Shown here one piece after another: positions 48,948 to 57,234 of a DNA stretch of 64,000 nt. Under the pieces are notes generated by a model, which saw nothing but the letters and a program-made list of their open reading frames with translations, was not told the DNA's origin and did no database searches. Position 1 is the first letter of the stretch; each line of letters begins with the position of its first letter. Source of the stretch: Kocuria palustris (GTDB taxonomy: Bacteria > Actinomycetota > Actinomycetes > Actinomycetales > Micrococcaceae); NCBI RefSeq assembly GCF_007666205.1, contig NZ_VDOR01000003.1, positions 1 through 64,000 of the forward strand, read 5' to 3'. A program made the position numbers and the translations under genes.

Positions 48948-49538
48948 ATGTCGCCGATCCCCCTGCCCCCCGCCCCCGGCGCGGCGGACCACATCGCTCT
49001 CGCCCTCGCCGACAGCCGGGTGACCCTGCCCGGCGACCAGGTGGCCGACGAGCTCGACTCCCCCGAGGCGGCCACCGCGTGGCTGCGGCAGCGGGAGCTG
49101 GTCCCGGCCGACACCGCCCTGCTCTCCTACTGCCAGCACCAGCTGACGGGCCTGCGGGCCGAGCTGCGGGAGCTGCTCGTCGCCCAGGCGGAGGGACGCG
49201 CGCCATCGGCCCGGGCACTGCGCGCAGTGAACTCCGCGCTCACGGCGGCCCCCGCCGCGGCGACGCTGGGCCACGATCCGGGCCGGGGCTACCACCGGGC
49301 CCTCGAGCACCCGGTCACCCGGCAGGTCGAGTTCGCCATGGCGCGCATCGCGGAGGACGCCGTCGCCCTGCTGACGGGGGAGGCCCGTGAGCAGATCGAC
49401 CGGTGCGATGCGACGCCGTGCGATCGCCTCTACCTGCGCACGCACGCCCGTAGGCACTGGTGCTCCACTCGCTGCGGCGATCGGGTCAGGGCCGCCCGCG
49501 CCTATGCCCGCAAGCACGGCCGCGCCGTCGGCGCCTGA
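48948..49538 (+). CDS. CGNR zinc-finger regulator
   Basis: A 196-residue protein of the ABATE/CGNR family, inferred to regulate stress or catabolic genes. The N-terminal ligand-like domain (LALADSRVTLPGDQVADELDSPEAATAWL) is followed by the C-terminal zinc finger: CDATPCDRLYLRTHARRHWCSTRCGDRVRAARAY, with Cys-x(n)-Cys and CSTRCGDR in place of the consensus CGNR. ATG 48948 is chosen for its -10 spacing and typical start (MSPIPLPPAPG). Divergent from the LLM oxidoreductase, its likely target. Confidence 0.88.
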   Translation: MSPIPLPPAPGAADHIALALADSRVTLPGDQVADELDSPEAATAWLRQRELVPADTALLSYCQHQLTGLRAELRELLVAQAEGRAPSARALRAVNSALTAAPAAATLGHDPGRGYHRALEHPVTRQVEFAMARIAEDAVALLTGEAREQIDRCDATPCDRLYLRTHARRHWCSTRCGDRVRAARAYARKHGRAVGA

Positions 49539-49564
49539 GCCGGCGCATCGGACGGCACCGGCGA

Positions 49565-50365
49565 TCAGTCAGCCGTCAGGAACTCCCCCACAGCGTCCAT
49601 CGCCTCCGTCGACTCCAGGTGTGGGCAGTGCCGCTGGCCCTCCAGGATCCGCAATCGGGAGCCCGAAATGAGCTCGGCGAGGCGGCGGGCACTGTCAGGG
49701 CGCGTCACCCGGTCGTCGTCGCCGTGCAGCACCAGTGCGGGCGCCGTGATCCGGGGCAGGTCGGCCCAGGCGTCGTGGCTGCGGCTGGCCTGGAAGTGCA
49801 GGCGGCGAGCGGTGAGAGAGGCGTCGCGGGCGAAGAAGTCCTCGACCACGTCCGGATGCTGAGCGGCGAAGCCGTCGGTGAAGAACAGCGGGGTCAGCGT
49901 CGCACGGTCTCCGGAGGCCAGGGCGGCGTCGATGCCCGGTCCGCGCGGACCGTCCCGACGATCGCCCCCGGTGGTGCTGGCCAGGATCAGCCGACGCACG
50001 CGCTCGGGCGCGTCGATCGCCAGCCGCTGGCCGATGCGCCCGCCCATCGAATGGCCGTAGACATCCGCGTGCTCCAGACCGGCATCCGTCATCACGGCGA
50101 GCGCGTCCTGAGCCAGGGTCCGCACGCTGAGTCCTCCCGGCTCCCCCAGCGTGCTGCGCCCCACCCCGCGATGATCGAAGACCACGACCCGACGCCCGCG
50201 CGCCAGTTGCGGCAGCACATGCAGCCAGCTGAGGCGGGTGGTGGCCTGCCCCGCGATCAGGAGCAGGCCGGGGCCGTCGCCGTAGGACTCCCAGTCCAGT
50301 CGCGCTCCGTCGGGGGTCTGGACGGCTCCCCGGTGCGGCTCATCCTGCTGCGGCTCCTCGCTCAT
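49565..50365 (-). CDS. Alpha/beta hydrolase
   Basis: A 266-residue serine hydrolase. LLLIAGQATTRLSWLHVLPQL forms the oxyanion side, VVVFDHRGVGRST precedes the elbow GHSMGGRIGQRLA, the acid is in LHGDDDRVT and the histidine in EGQRHCPHLE. This set matches esterase or lactonase-like enzymes. TACGGT lies eight bases before its ATG, a leaderless-type promoter. Same strand as the upstream MmyB-like regulator but with its own promoter. Confidence 0.88.
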   Translation of the reverse strand: MSEEPQQDEPHRGAVQTPDGARLDWESYGDGPGLLLIAGQATTRLSWLHVLPQLARGRRVVVFDHRGVGRSTLGEPGGLSVRTLAQDALAVMTDAGLEHADVYGHSMGGRIGQRLAIDAPERVRRLILASTTGGDRRDGPRGPGIDAALASGDRATLTPLFFTDGFAAQHPDVVEDFFARDASLTARRLHFQASRSHDAWADLPRITAPALVLHGDDDRVTRPDSARRLAELISGSRLRILEGQRHCPHLESTEAMDAVGEFLTAD

Positions 50366-50373
50366 GGCAGATC

Positions 50374-50379
50374 ACCGTA
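50374..50379 (-). promoter_or_regulatory. Leaderless-type -10 for alpha/beta hydrolase
   Basis: TACGGT on the minus strand with eight bases to the ATG at 50365. Confidence 0.4.
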
Positions 50380-50422
50380 CTCCGGCGCAGCCAGGAGCTG
50401 CGGCCATCACTGAGGACGCGGC

Positions 50423-51325
50423 TCAGCTGCCCCGAGGCAGCGATGCGGCGCTGCCGGACACCTGAGCGGGGCCCGTGGCGTGCCAACTGGCCAGCAGCCT
50501 GAGCCTCTCCTCGTGCGTCGTCCCCGGCTCCGCGGTGTAGAAGGTCAGGTCGTGCCAGGCCCGCTTGGCGAGGGGGATCTCCGTGGACTGGTAGGTCAGC
50601 TCGAGGTCCCCGACGGCGGGGTGGTGCAGTCCCTTCCGCCCCTCATGGCGGATCAGGATGTCGTGCGAGCCCCAGTACGCGCTGAACTGCTCGCTGACCG
50701 TGGAGAGCTCTCCGATCAGCTCCCGCAGCGCCATGTCATACGGGGCTCGCCCTGCCTCGGCCCGCAGCAGCGCGACCGTCGCGGCGGCACCGCCCTCCCA
50801 GTCGACGAAGAAGTCCCGAGAACCGGGGTCCAGGAAGTGGTAGCGCGCGAAGTTCGCCCTCCCGCCCCGTGCGGTCGGGCTGTCGAACATGGGCGCGTGC
50901 AGGGCCCTGCCCAGCGCATTCACGCCGATCACGTCCAAGCGCCCGTTGCGGAGGAAGGCTGCCGACATGGTGATCGAGTCGAGCATCCACTGGACCTGCG
51001 CCGGCACGGGCACCTCCCGGCGCCGGGTCGGCTGCCGGCGAGTCGGTCTGGCGGCCCGGGCGAGGTCGAGCAGGTAGGTGCGCTCATCGTCCTCCAGGCG
51101 CAGAGCCTCTGCGACGGCGGCCAGGACCTCCTCCGAGACCCCTGCGATGTGGCCCTTCTCCAGCTTCGTGTACCACTCGGTGCTGACTCCCGCGAGGACC
51201 GCGACCTCCTCCCGACGCAGGCCGGGGACCCGGCGTCGGGCGCTGGTGGGCAGGCCGACGTCTGCAGGCGTCAGCTTGGCCCGCCGTGTGGCGAGGAAGT
51301 CCCGGATGTCGTCGCGATTCTCCAT
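50423..51325 (-). CDS. MmyB-like XRE-family transcriptional regulator
   Basis: A 300-residue regulator with an N-terminal helix-turn-helix (RVPGLRREEVAVLAGVSTEWYTKLEKG) and the C-terminal MmyB ligand-binding PAS-like domain (SITMSAAFLRNGRLDVIGVNALGRAL, then FFVDWEGGAAATVALLRAEAG). Such proteins usually control the adjacent divergent operon, here the MFS pump and alcohol dehydrogenase. TATCGT lies six bases before the ATG, a leaderless-type promoter. Confidence 0.93.
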   Translation of the reverse strand: MENRDDIRDFLATRRAKLTPADVGLPTSARRRVPGLRREEVAVLAGVSTEWYTKLEKGHIAGVSEEVLAAVAEALRLEDDERTYLLDLARAARPTRRQPTRRREVPVPAQVQWMLDSITMSAAFLRNGRLDVIGVNALGRALHAPMFDSPTARGGRANFARYHFLDPGSRDFFVDWEGGAAATVALLRAEAGRAPYDMALRELIGELSTVSEQFSAYWGSHDILIRHEGRKGLHHPAVGDLELTYQSTEIPLAKRAWHDLTFYTAEPGTTHEERLRLLASWHATGPAQVSGSAASLPRGS

Positions 51326-51331
51326 GCCCTC

Positions 51332-51337
51332 ACGATA
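51332..51337 (-). promoter_or_regulatory. Leaderless-type -10 for MmyB-like regulator
   Basis: TATCGT on the minus strand with six bases (GAGGGC) to the ATG. Confidence 0.45.
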
Positions 51338-51458
51338 GGAGGAGCCGCCGAGCGGAGGGGGGCCTGCTCAGCACCCCCGTCGGCTCGCCCTGGTCCCCCG
51401 CCTGCACATGGTCTGTGCTGGATGCCGTCCGAGCGATCCCGACGACTCCGAGGTGCCC

Positions 51459-52700
51459 ATGCGCGACGACGCTCCCGCAGCTATCGACACGACCACGCCG
51501 ACCAGCAGGACGGGCCGAGAGCATCTGCCGCTCGTGGTCTACGTCCTGGCCATGGGCACGTTCCTGATGCTCACGACCGAGTTCCTGATCGCGGGCATCA
51601 TGCCCCAGATCACCGCCGATCTGGGCATCACCCTCGCCCAGGCCGGCTCGCTCATCACGGTCTTCGCCATCGGCATGGTCATCGGCGCCCCCGTGCTGGC
51701 ACTGCTGACCATGCGCCTGTCCAAGAAGCGCACTCTCCTGGCGGCGCTGGTCGTCTTCGCGCTGGGGCACGTGGTCGTCGCGCTGAGCTCGGACCTCACC
51801 GTCCTCATGGGTGCCCGCTTCATCACCGCCCTGGCCACGGGCGCGTTCTGGGCCGTGGCCGCGGTCGCCGCCTCGAATCTGGTCAGCGTCTCGCTGAAGT
51901 CCTCGGCCGTCGGCGTGGTCGCAGCGGGAGGCTCGCTGGCCACCGTGCTCGGAGTGCCGATCGGGGCGTTCGTGGCTCAGATGGTCGGCTGGCGCGGAAC
52001 GTTCTGGGCGCTGGCCGCGGCTGCGGCTCTCGCGGTGGTGCTCCTGCTCAGCCTGGTCCCCGCGGATGCCCCGCCGGAGGATGCGCCCTCGATGCTCGAC
52101 GGACTGGCCGATCTGCGCTCGCCGCGGCTGTGGCTCGTCCTTGCGGCATGCCTGACGACGTCCGGCGGCGTCCTCGCCGCGTACTCCTATGTGGCTCCGA
52201 TCCTCACCGATCAGGCCGGACTCGCACCCGGTCTCGTTCCTGCTGTGCTCGCCGGTTACGGCATCTGCTCGTTCCTGGGAACGCTGCTCGGCGGTCGCCT
52301 GGGCGACGAGCACGCGCATGCGGTCGTGATCGCCGTCCCGGCGCTGTCGACTCTCGTCCTGCTGGCGATGGCCACGCTGACGGGCATCACCTGGCTGACC
52401 GTGCTCCTGGTGATCCTGCTGGGAGCCTTCGGACTCAGCGCCAACGCCGTGCTGATCCACCTGGCCGTCACCCACGCCGGCCGCGCGGAGACCCTCGGCT
52501 CGGGACTGGCTGTCGCGGCCTTCAACAGCGGGACTGCGATCGGCACCCCGATCGCAGGAGCCTCCCTGGGCACCGCGCTGGGGCTGTCCGGTCCGGCCAC
52601 GGTCGGCACGATCATCGTGGTCCTGACCCTGATCCCGACGATCGCCCTGGCGCTGATCGCGCGAAGGCGCAGCCGAGGCACGCACTCTTCCTCCCACTGA
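51459..52700 (+). CDS. MFS transporter, DHA1 family
   Basis: A 413-residue 12-helix drug/sugar efflux carrier. MGTFLMLTTEFLIAGIMPQI in TM1, TMRLSKKRTLLAALVVFALGH in loop 2-3 and AAGGSLATVLGVPIGAFVAQM in TM5 match the CmlR/AraJ-like branch. ATG 51459 follows GAGGTG by three bases, better than the frame's earlier ATG at 51408. It is divergent from the MmyB-like regulator and 28 bp upstream of the alcohol dehydrogenase, so a two-gene operon is likely. Its base composition looks slightly less GC-extreme than the neighbouring core genes. Confidence 0.9.
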   Translation: MRDDAPAAIDTTTPTSRTGREHLPLVVYVLAMGTFLMLTTEFLIAGIMPQITADLGITLAQAGSLITVFAIGMVIGAPVLALLTMRLSKKRTLLAALVVFALGHVVVALSSDLTVLMGARFITALATGAFWAVAAVAASNLVSVSLKSSAVGVVAAGGSLATVLGVPIGAFVAQMVGWRGTFWALAAAAALAVVLLLSLVPADAPPEDAPSMLDGLADLRSPRLWLVLAACLTTSGGVLAAYSYVAPILTDQAGLAPGLVPAVLAGYGICSFLGTLLGGRLGDEHAHAVVIAVPALSTLVLLAMATLTGITWLTVLLVILLGAFGLSANAVLIHLAVTHAGRAETLGSGLAVAAFNSGTAIGTPIAGASLGTALGLSGPATVGTIIVVLTLIPTIALALIARRRSRGTHSSSH

Positions 52701-52728
52701 ATCCTCAATCACCACGAAGGAGAACACC

Positions 52729-53772
52729 ATGCGCGCAGCCCTCATGCATCAGGCAGGAGATGTTCGGATCGAGGACGTGCCCGATTCGACGATCCAGCAT
52801 CCCGCCGATGCGCTGGTGCGGATCACTGCATCCTGCATCTGCGGCTCGGATCTGCATCCCTACCACCAGATGACCGCGGAGGACGGACCGGCCCGGATGG
52901 GCCACGAGTTCATCGGCATCGTCGAGGAGGTCGGCTCCGAGGTGGCCACCCTGGCCGTCGGCGATCTCGTGGTCTCGCCCTTCGCAGTCTCCGACAACAC
53001 CTGCGTGTTCTGCCGGGAGGGTCTCCAGACCTCCTGCACGCACGCGCACGCCGGATTCTGGGACGGGATGGCCGACGAAGGCGCCCAGGCCGAGGCCATC
53101 CGCGTGCCGCTTGCCGACGGCACCCTGGTCAAGCTGCCCGTGGCCGCCGATTCCGAGCTGATGCCGTCGCTGCTCACTCTGGCCGATGTCCTGGGCACCG
53201 GGTACCACGCAGCACGCATGGCCGCCGTGCAGCCGGGTCACAGCGTCACCGTGATCGGCGACGGCGCGGTCGGTCTCATGGCGGTGCTGTCCGCTCGGCG
53301 TCTCGGCGCGGAGCAGGTCATCCTCATGGGCCGTCACGAGCAGCGCACCGACCTCGGCATGGAACTCGGCGCGACCGACGTCGTCGCCGAGCGCGGCGAG
53401 GAGGGCATCGCGAAGGTCCGTGAGCTCACCGGCGGGCACGGCACTCACGCCGTCCTGGAAGCGGTCGGGCACATGCCCGCCTATGAGCAGGCCATCGGCG
53501 TCGTCCGTCCTGGCGGGGTCATCAGCCGCGTGGGAGTGCCTCAGTACGAGGACGCCCCGGTCGGATTCACCAGCCTCTTCGGCCGGAACATCCGCCTGGC
53601 AGGAGGCCCCGCCCCGGTGCGGGCGTACATCGAGGAGCTTCTGCCGGATATCCTCGACGGCCTCATCTGTCCCGGCCGCGTCTTCGACGCCGGCACGGAC
53701 CTCGATGGGGTGCCTGACGGCTACCGGGACATGGACGAGCGCCGCAGCCTCAAGGTCCTCGTCCGCCCCTGA
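52729..53772 (+). CDS. Zinc-dependent alcohol dehydrogenase family protein
   Basis: A 347-residue medium-chain dehydrogenase. Catalytic zinc ligands are in ASCICGSDLHPYH and RMGHEFIGIVEEVG, the structural zinc site is SDNTCVFCREGLQTSC with an aspartate in place of the first cysteine, and the Rossmann motif is VTVIGDGAVGLMAVLSARRLGA. AAGGAG lies seven bases before the ATG. Co-transcribed with the MFS gene, followed by a hairpin terminator. Substrate unassigned; relatives act on alcohols, formaldehyde or sugars. Confidence 0.93.
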   Translation: MRAALMHQAGDVRIEDVPDSTIQHPADALVRITASCICGSDLHPYHQMTAEDGPARMGHEFIGIVEEVGSEVATLAVGDLVVSPFAVSDNTCVFCREGLQTSCTHAHAGFWDGMADEGAQAEAIRVPLADGTLVKLPVAADSELMPSLLTLADVLGTGYHAARMAAVQPGHSVTVIGDGAVGLMAVLSARRLGAEQVILMGRHEQRTDLGMELGATDVVAERGEEGIAKVRELTGGHGTHAVLEAVGHMPAYEQAIGVVRPGGVISRVGVPQYEDAPVGFTSLFGRNIRLAGGPAPVRAYIEELLPDILDGLICPGRVFDAGTDLDGVPDGYRDMDERRSLKVLVRP

Positions 53773-53791
53773 GGCCAGCTGCTCGAACGAA

Positions 53792-53824
53792 GCCGGGGGC
53801 GACGCCGCACTGGCCGCCCCCGGC
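53792..53824. terminator. Hairpin between alcohol dehydrogenase and cyclophilin-like remnant
   Basis: A 10-bp perfect inverted repeat, GCCGGGGGCG and its complement, with a 13-base loop, 19 bp after the stop and directly beside the convergent remnant. Confidence 0.7.
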
Positions 53825-53825
53825 C

Positions 53826-54020
53826 TCATTCCGTGACGCCGGCGATGGTCACGGGGCGGCCCGCCTCCCAATCGCTCAGCGGCGAGGGGTCTCCGCAGCC
53901 GGAGAATTCGAGGGTCAGGGGAACCTGCTTCAGCAGATCCAGCGCCGCCGGGCTCTCCCACAGCACCGCGTCGAGCTGAACGTCTCCGACGCTGATACGG
54001 AGAGTGCGGACGGGTCGCAT
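53826..54020 (-). pseudogene. Truncated cyclophilin-like fold gene
   Basis: Encodes 64 residues, ISVGDVQLDAVLWESPAAL and LLKQVPLTLEFSG, which match the N-terminal half of the small cyclophilin-like fold family (usually about 110-130 residues with a C-terminal PWGN-type motif). The C-terminal half is missing: the frame ends soon after WEAGRP. In other bacteria such genes often accompany a short-chain dehydrogenase and a regulator, as here. It is probably a remnant. Confidence 0.55.
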
Positions 54021-54024
54021 GGAA

Positions 54025-54459
54025 TCACTCGCGGACCACCACGCGGAAGCCGCTGCGGTCCTGATGGATCTCCCAGATCCGCTCAGCCACTGCGGCCGGT
54101 TCGTGATCCGGATCGCCCCCGCCGATCCCGAGCGGGATGATCAGCTGGCCGACGTGGATCCCCTCATCGACCAGGGCCTCGTGGAGCATCTGCCCGTAGG
54201 CGCTCTCGGCGGCGAAGACCATCGAGGTGCCGGCCACGCCTCCGCTCGGCGTGACCGCGCTGGCGCCGTTGATGAGCACGACCGTGCCCCGTCCGAGCTC
54301 ACGCATCCCTGGCAGCACCTGCTGCAGCGCGGCGACGGGTCCGCAGACCGACTGCTCGATGGGACCGACGAGATCCTCGACGGTGGTCTCCAGCTCGGCC
54401 TTCATGAACCCCGGAGCCGGCTTCGGGCCGCACTGCAGCTGAGGGGACTCATCCGCCAC
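54025..54459 (-). pseudogene. N-terminally truncated short-chain dehydrogenase
   Basis: Encodes 144 residues that match the C-terminal two-thirds of an SDR family protein (LQCGPKPAPGFMKAELETTVEDL, GPVAALQQVLPGMRELGRGTVVLINGAS). The Rossmann-fold N-terminus with TGxxxGxG, about 90 residues, is absent, and the usual Tyr-x3-Lys is not seen. Recognisable homology starts at LQCGP, exactly where a 14-bp copy of the tRNA-Ala 3' region ends. The gene was thus probably cut during integration or excision. Confidence 0.7.
54437..54450. repeat. 14-bp direct repeat of tRNA-Ala 3' part (att-like)
   Basis: AGCTGAGGGGACTC, identical to 54637-54650 inside the tRNA-Ala gene and exactly 200 bp from it. It lies at the broken end of the truncated dehydrogenase. 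Confidence 0.75.
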
Positions 54460-54589
54460 GCTTCAGCCCCGGAAAGCCGGCCGGTGCGTCCCCTCCGCGC
54501 ACCGATGCCTCCCGGCCCCACGACCGGGTGCATGGCCGTCCCCCGCCATGGCAGGCGATGCGCGAGCAGCCACCGCCGCGGCATACGAC

Positions 54590-54619
54590 GAAGGGCCGCA
54601 CCTCTCGGTGCGGCCCTTC
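54590..54619 (-). terminator. Hairpin downstream of tRNA-Ala
   Basis: A perfect 13-bp inverted repeat, GAAGGGCCGCACC and its complement, with a 4-base loop, 14 bp beyond the tRNA 3' end. Confidence 0.7.
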
Positions 54620-54633
54620 TCGATCCTCTTCGG

Positions 54634-54706
54634 TGGAGCTGAGGGGACTCGAACCCCTGACCCTCTGCATGCCATGCAGATGCGCTACCAGCTGCGCCAC
54701 AGCCCC
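54634..54706 (-). tRNA. tRNA-Ala (anticodon GGC)
   Basis: A complete 73-nt cloverleaf: acceptor GGGGCTG paired with CAGCTCC and discriminator A, D-arm GCGC...GCGC, anticodon arm TCTGC-ATGGCAT-GCAGA with GGC at 54671-54673, and T-arm AGGGG-TTCGAGT-CCCCT. CC but no full CCA follows. It lies between rsfS and gene debris, with a hairpin terminator downstream. Its 3' half is duplicated at 54437-54450. Confidence 0.97.
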
Positions 54707-54865
54707 TTGCCGTTTCCGACCTGGAAACCCTACCACGTTCGCGAGCCGCGTCTCTCACCGAGGCGCTCTGCCCGTTCCCGAGGAGTTCGTCTCCCGTTCG
54801 GCAACGCGTTAAATAGTAGGGGACGCTCGGCGGCGGCGCAAATCGGCCGTCGCTCCCCCGCCCGG

Positions 54866-55261
54866 TCAGCTCGTCGGCGCCTCCGACGTGGTCTCTGCTG
54901 GGACCAGGCCCAGATCGATCGCTGGAGCATCGCCCCACAGGCGGTCCAGGGCGTAGAAGGCGCGCTCCTCGTCGTGCTGGATGTGCACGACGACGTCGCC
55001 GAAGTCGAGCAGCACCCAGCGGCCCTCGGCACGACCCTCGCGGCGGATGGGCTTGAGGTCGTGCTGCTGCTGCAGCTCCTCCTCGATCGCGTCGACGATC
55101 GAGGCCACCTGGCGCTCATTGGGCGCCGAGGCGATCAGGAACGAATCGACGATGGCCAGGGCCTCGCTGACGTCGATCGCCACGATGTTCTCGGCCTTCT
55201 TGTCATCGGCGGCCCGGGCCGCCGTGCGGAGGTACTCGAGGGAGGTCTCGGGAATGCTCAT
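54866..55261 (-). CDS. rsfS: Ribosome silencing factor RsfS
   Basis: Binds L14 and blocks subunit joining when nutrients are scarce. The 131-residue protein shows the family pattern KKAENIVAIDVSEALAIVDSFLIASAPNERQVASI, then EGRAEGRWVLLDFGDVVVHI and FYALDRLWGDAP. ATG 55261 has GAGAGGAAG upstream; the frame's earlier ATG at 55339 has none. It follows nadD and the tail-anchored protein in the usual nadD-rsfS order. Confidence 0.95.
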   Translation of the reverse strand: MSIPETSLEYLRTAARAADDKKAENIVAIDVSEALAIVDSFLIASAPNERQVASIVDAIEEELQQQHDLKPIRREGRAEGRWVLLDFGDVVVHIQHDEERAFYALDRLWGDAPAIDLGLVPAETTSEAPTS

Positions 55262-55352
55262 GCGGTGCTTCCTCTCCATCGCCCGCGGCGATGCGATTCG
55301 GGGTCGTGGGGCGGATCCGCCGCGTGGCGCGCGGATCATGAGATGCGTGGGT

Positions 55353-56090
55353 TCACAGCAGGACGAGGAGCAGGACGACGGCCAGCGCCAGGATCAGGAT
55401 CGCGGCGATGCTCAGCGCCGGCGTCCGCCAGTCCGGGGAGCTGCGGTAGTCCTTGGGCTCCATGAGCTGCAGGCCCTGGGCGTTGACCGCGCGGACCGGC
55501 GACGACGGCTCCTGCTCGTCCTCGGTCGACTCGACCGGGGCGATCTCCTCGGGCGAGCGCTCGTCGGCGTCGTCGGCCTGCTCGACGGGGTGCTCGACGA
55601 CGGGAGTGGCATCGCGCTGCTCCGGCTCGCCGGACGCCACGTCGTCCTCCCGCACCGGCTCCTCGGAGGCCGGCTCGTCCGTCGACGGCTCGGCGTCGCG
55701 GGCGGCCAGGTGCTCGTCGGTGATCGGCGGGATCGACTGGGTCTGTGCGATCGCGTCCTCGGCGAGCTGACGGTCCTCGTCCGAGGCGATCGCCGCCCGG
55801 GAGGCGAGCTCGGCCATGCGGCGCTGCTTCTGGGCCAGCTCCGGGTCGACGCGACTGGGATCGTCCGAGGACTTCTCGGCGATCTCCTTCTGGTGCTCGG
55901 CCATCTGCTCCTGCAGCAGTGCGAGGCGCCGGGGCCCGAGCGGCCTGCTCGCACCGGTGGACGGGGCGCCGCCGAGGTCGATGACCGGGGCGGGCGGCGC
56001 CAGGCCGGCGGACTGCGGGTCGTCCGGATCCGGGATGCTGACATCGTCCGGCGCAGCGTCGCTCGACTGCGCGAACCGGTCGTCGCTCAT
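55353..56090 (-). CDS. Acidic tail-anchored membrane protein
   Basis: A 245-residue hypothetical protein. Residues 1 to about 215 are acidic, Asp/Glu/Ser/Pro-rich and probably disordered; a positively charged patch (LGPRRLALLQEQMAEHQKEIAEK) could form a coiled coil near residue 60. The only hydrophobic segment is at the extreme C-terminus (ALSIAAILILALAVVLLLVLL), a tail anchor. It lies between nadD and rsfS, a position kept in related actinobacteria. GAGG precedes the ATG. Function unknown. Confidence 0.8.
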   Translation of the reverse strand: MSDDRFAQSSDAAPDDVSIPDPDDPQSAGLAPPAPVIDLGGAPSTGASRPLGPRRLALLQEQMAEHQKEIAEKSSDDPSRVDPELAQKQRRMAELASRAAIASDEDRQLAEDAIAQTQSIPPITDEHLAARDAEPSTDEPASEEPVREDDVASGEPEQRDATPVVEHPVEQADDADERSPEEIAPVESTEDEQEPSSPVRAVNAQGLQLMEPKDYRSSPDWRTPALSIAAILILALAVVLLLVLL

Positions 56091-56144
56091 CGGTGCCTCG
56101 AATCTGCTCGCCTGCGGGTGCAGGAGCGGGGTGATGGGAAGGGG

Positions 56145-56786
56145 TCAGCTGTGCGTGGTCGTGTCGGCGGGCCAGCGCTGCTCGTCGCCGGGGCGGTAGA
56201 GCCCGTACTTGCCGATGTACTGCACGACGCCGTCCGGCACGAGGTACCAGACGGGCTTGCCGCTGCGCACCCGCGTGCGGCAGTCGGTCGAGGAGATCGC
56301 CATGGCGGGGACCTCGAGCAGGACGACGTCGCCGGCCCCGTCGGGGACGCTGAGCTCGTGCCCGGGACGGGTCACGCCGACGAAGTGGGCCAGGTCCCAG
56401 ATGTCCTCGGCGCCATGCCAGGAGAGGATCTCGCTGAGGACGTCGGCCCCGGTGATGAAGAAGAGGTCGGAGTCCGGGCGCAGCTCGTGCAGGTCCCGCA
56501 GCGTGTCCACGGTGTACGTGGGGCCGTGCCGGTCGATGTCCACGCGCGAGACGCTGAAGCGCGGATTCGCCGCCGTGGCCACGACCGTCATCAGATAGCG
56601 GTGCTCGGCGTCGGAGACCTCGGAGCCCGACTTCTGCCACGGCTGCCCGGTGGGGACGAACACGACCTCGTCCAGGTCGAAGACCGAGGCCACCTCGGAG
56701 GCGGCGACGAGGTGGCCGTTGTGGATGGGATCGAAGGTCCCGCCCATGACGCCCAGCCGAGTGCGACCGGGCTGCCGCGGCGGCAC
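56145..56786 (-). CDS. nadD: Nicotinate-nucleotide adenylyltransferase
   Basis: Makes NaAD from nicotinate mononucleotide in NAD biosynthesis. Family signatures are [16 protein letters not shown], the ATP-binding HxGH, and [14 protein letters not shown] near the C-terminus. The frame is open to a TTG at 56873, which would add 29 residues without a ribosome site. The GTG at 56786, preceded 11 bases upstream by GGAGGAG, gives [16 protein letters not shown] and a normal length of 213 residues, so I prefer it. The choice is uncertain. Confidence 0.94.
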   Translation of the reverse strand: MPPRQPGRTRLGVMGGTFDPIHNGHLVAASEVASVFDLDEVVFVPTGQPWQKSGSEVSDAEHRYLMTVVATAANPRFSVSRVDIDRHGPTYTVDTLRDLHELRPDSDLFFITGADVLSEILSWHGAEDIWDLAHFVGVTRPGHELSVPDGAGDVVLLEVPAMAISSTDCRTRVRSGKPVWYLVPDGVVQYIGKYGLYRPGDEQRWPADTTTHS

Positions 56787-56900
56787 CGGGATCCCGTGCT
56801 CCTCCGCGCGGGGAGCCGCTGTCTCAGGGGACTCCCGCCGGGCGACGATGGCGAGCTGCGAGTTCTCCGTCAACGGATGCGCCGGGGATCCGCTGCCGGC

Positions 56901-57149
56901 TCAGTGATCGCGCTTGGCCGAGTAGTTGGCCAGCATGCGGGCCTCGTCGGCCGGCAGAGCAGCGGGGTCGACGTGGCGATCGGTCGTGTCCGGGGACTGG
57001 CTGCGCGGGCTGAAGGACAGGGCCGTGAGCAGCATCAGCAGGAACAGGATGAAGGCCACGACGCCGAACAGCGGGCCCGGCACGGGCAGCTCGTTCACGA
57101 CGTGGTGGCCGCCCTCGGCGGCCTGGATGAGCACGGACGTCTCCAGCAT
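56901..57149 (-). CDS. Small single-span membrane protein
   Basis: An 82-residue hypothetical protein: polar N-terminus, one hydrophobic span (PGPLFGVVAFILFLLMLLTALSF), then a cytosolic tail ending EARMLANYSAKRDH. GAAGGGAA precedes ATG 57149. It sits between proA and nadD, all on one strand. Proteins of this kind in this position are common in Micrococcaceae, but I know of no function. Confidence 0.75.
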   Translation of the reverse strand: MLETSVLIQAAEGGHHVVNELPVPGPLFGVVAFILFLLMLLTALSFSPRSQSPDTTDRHVDPAALPADEARMLANYSAKRDH

Positions 57150-57234
57150 GGTCTTCCCTTCTGTCTCCCCGCGCGGCGGGGCTCCCGGTCGTCCCCCATG
57201 GTAACCGCCCGGGAGCCTCCGGCGGTCCTGCGGC

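Noticed and set aside
54437-54706. A second tRNA or tRNA fragment gene
   Set aside because: Only 14 bp are duplicated, lacking anticodon and D-arm; it is an att-like repeat, not a tRNA.
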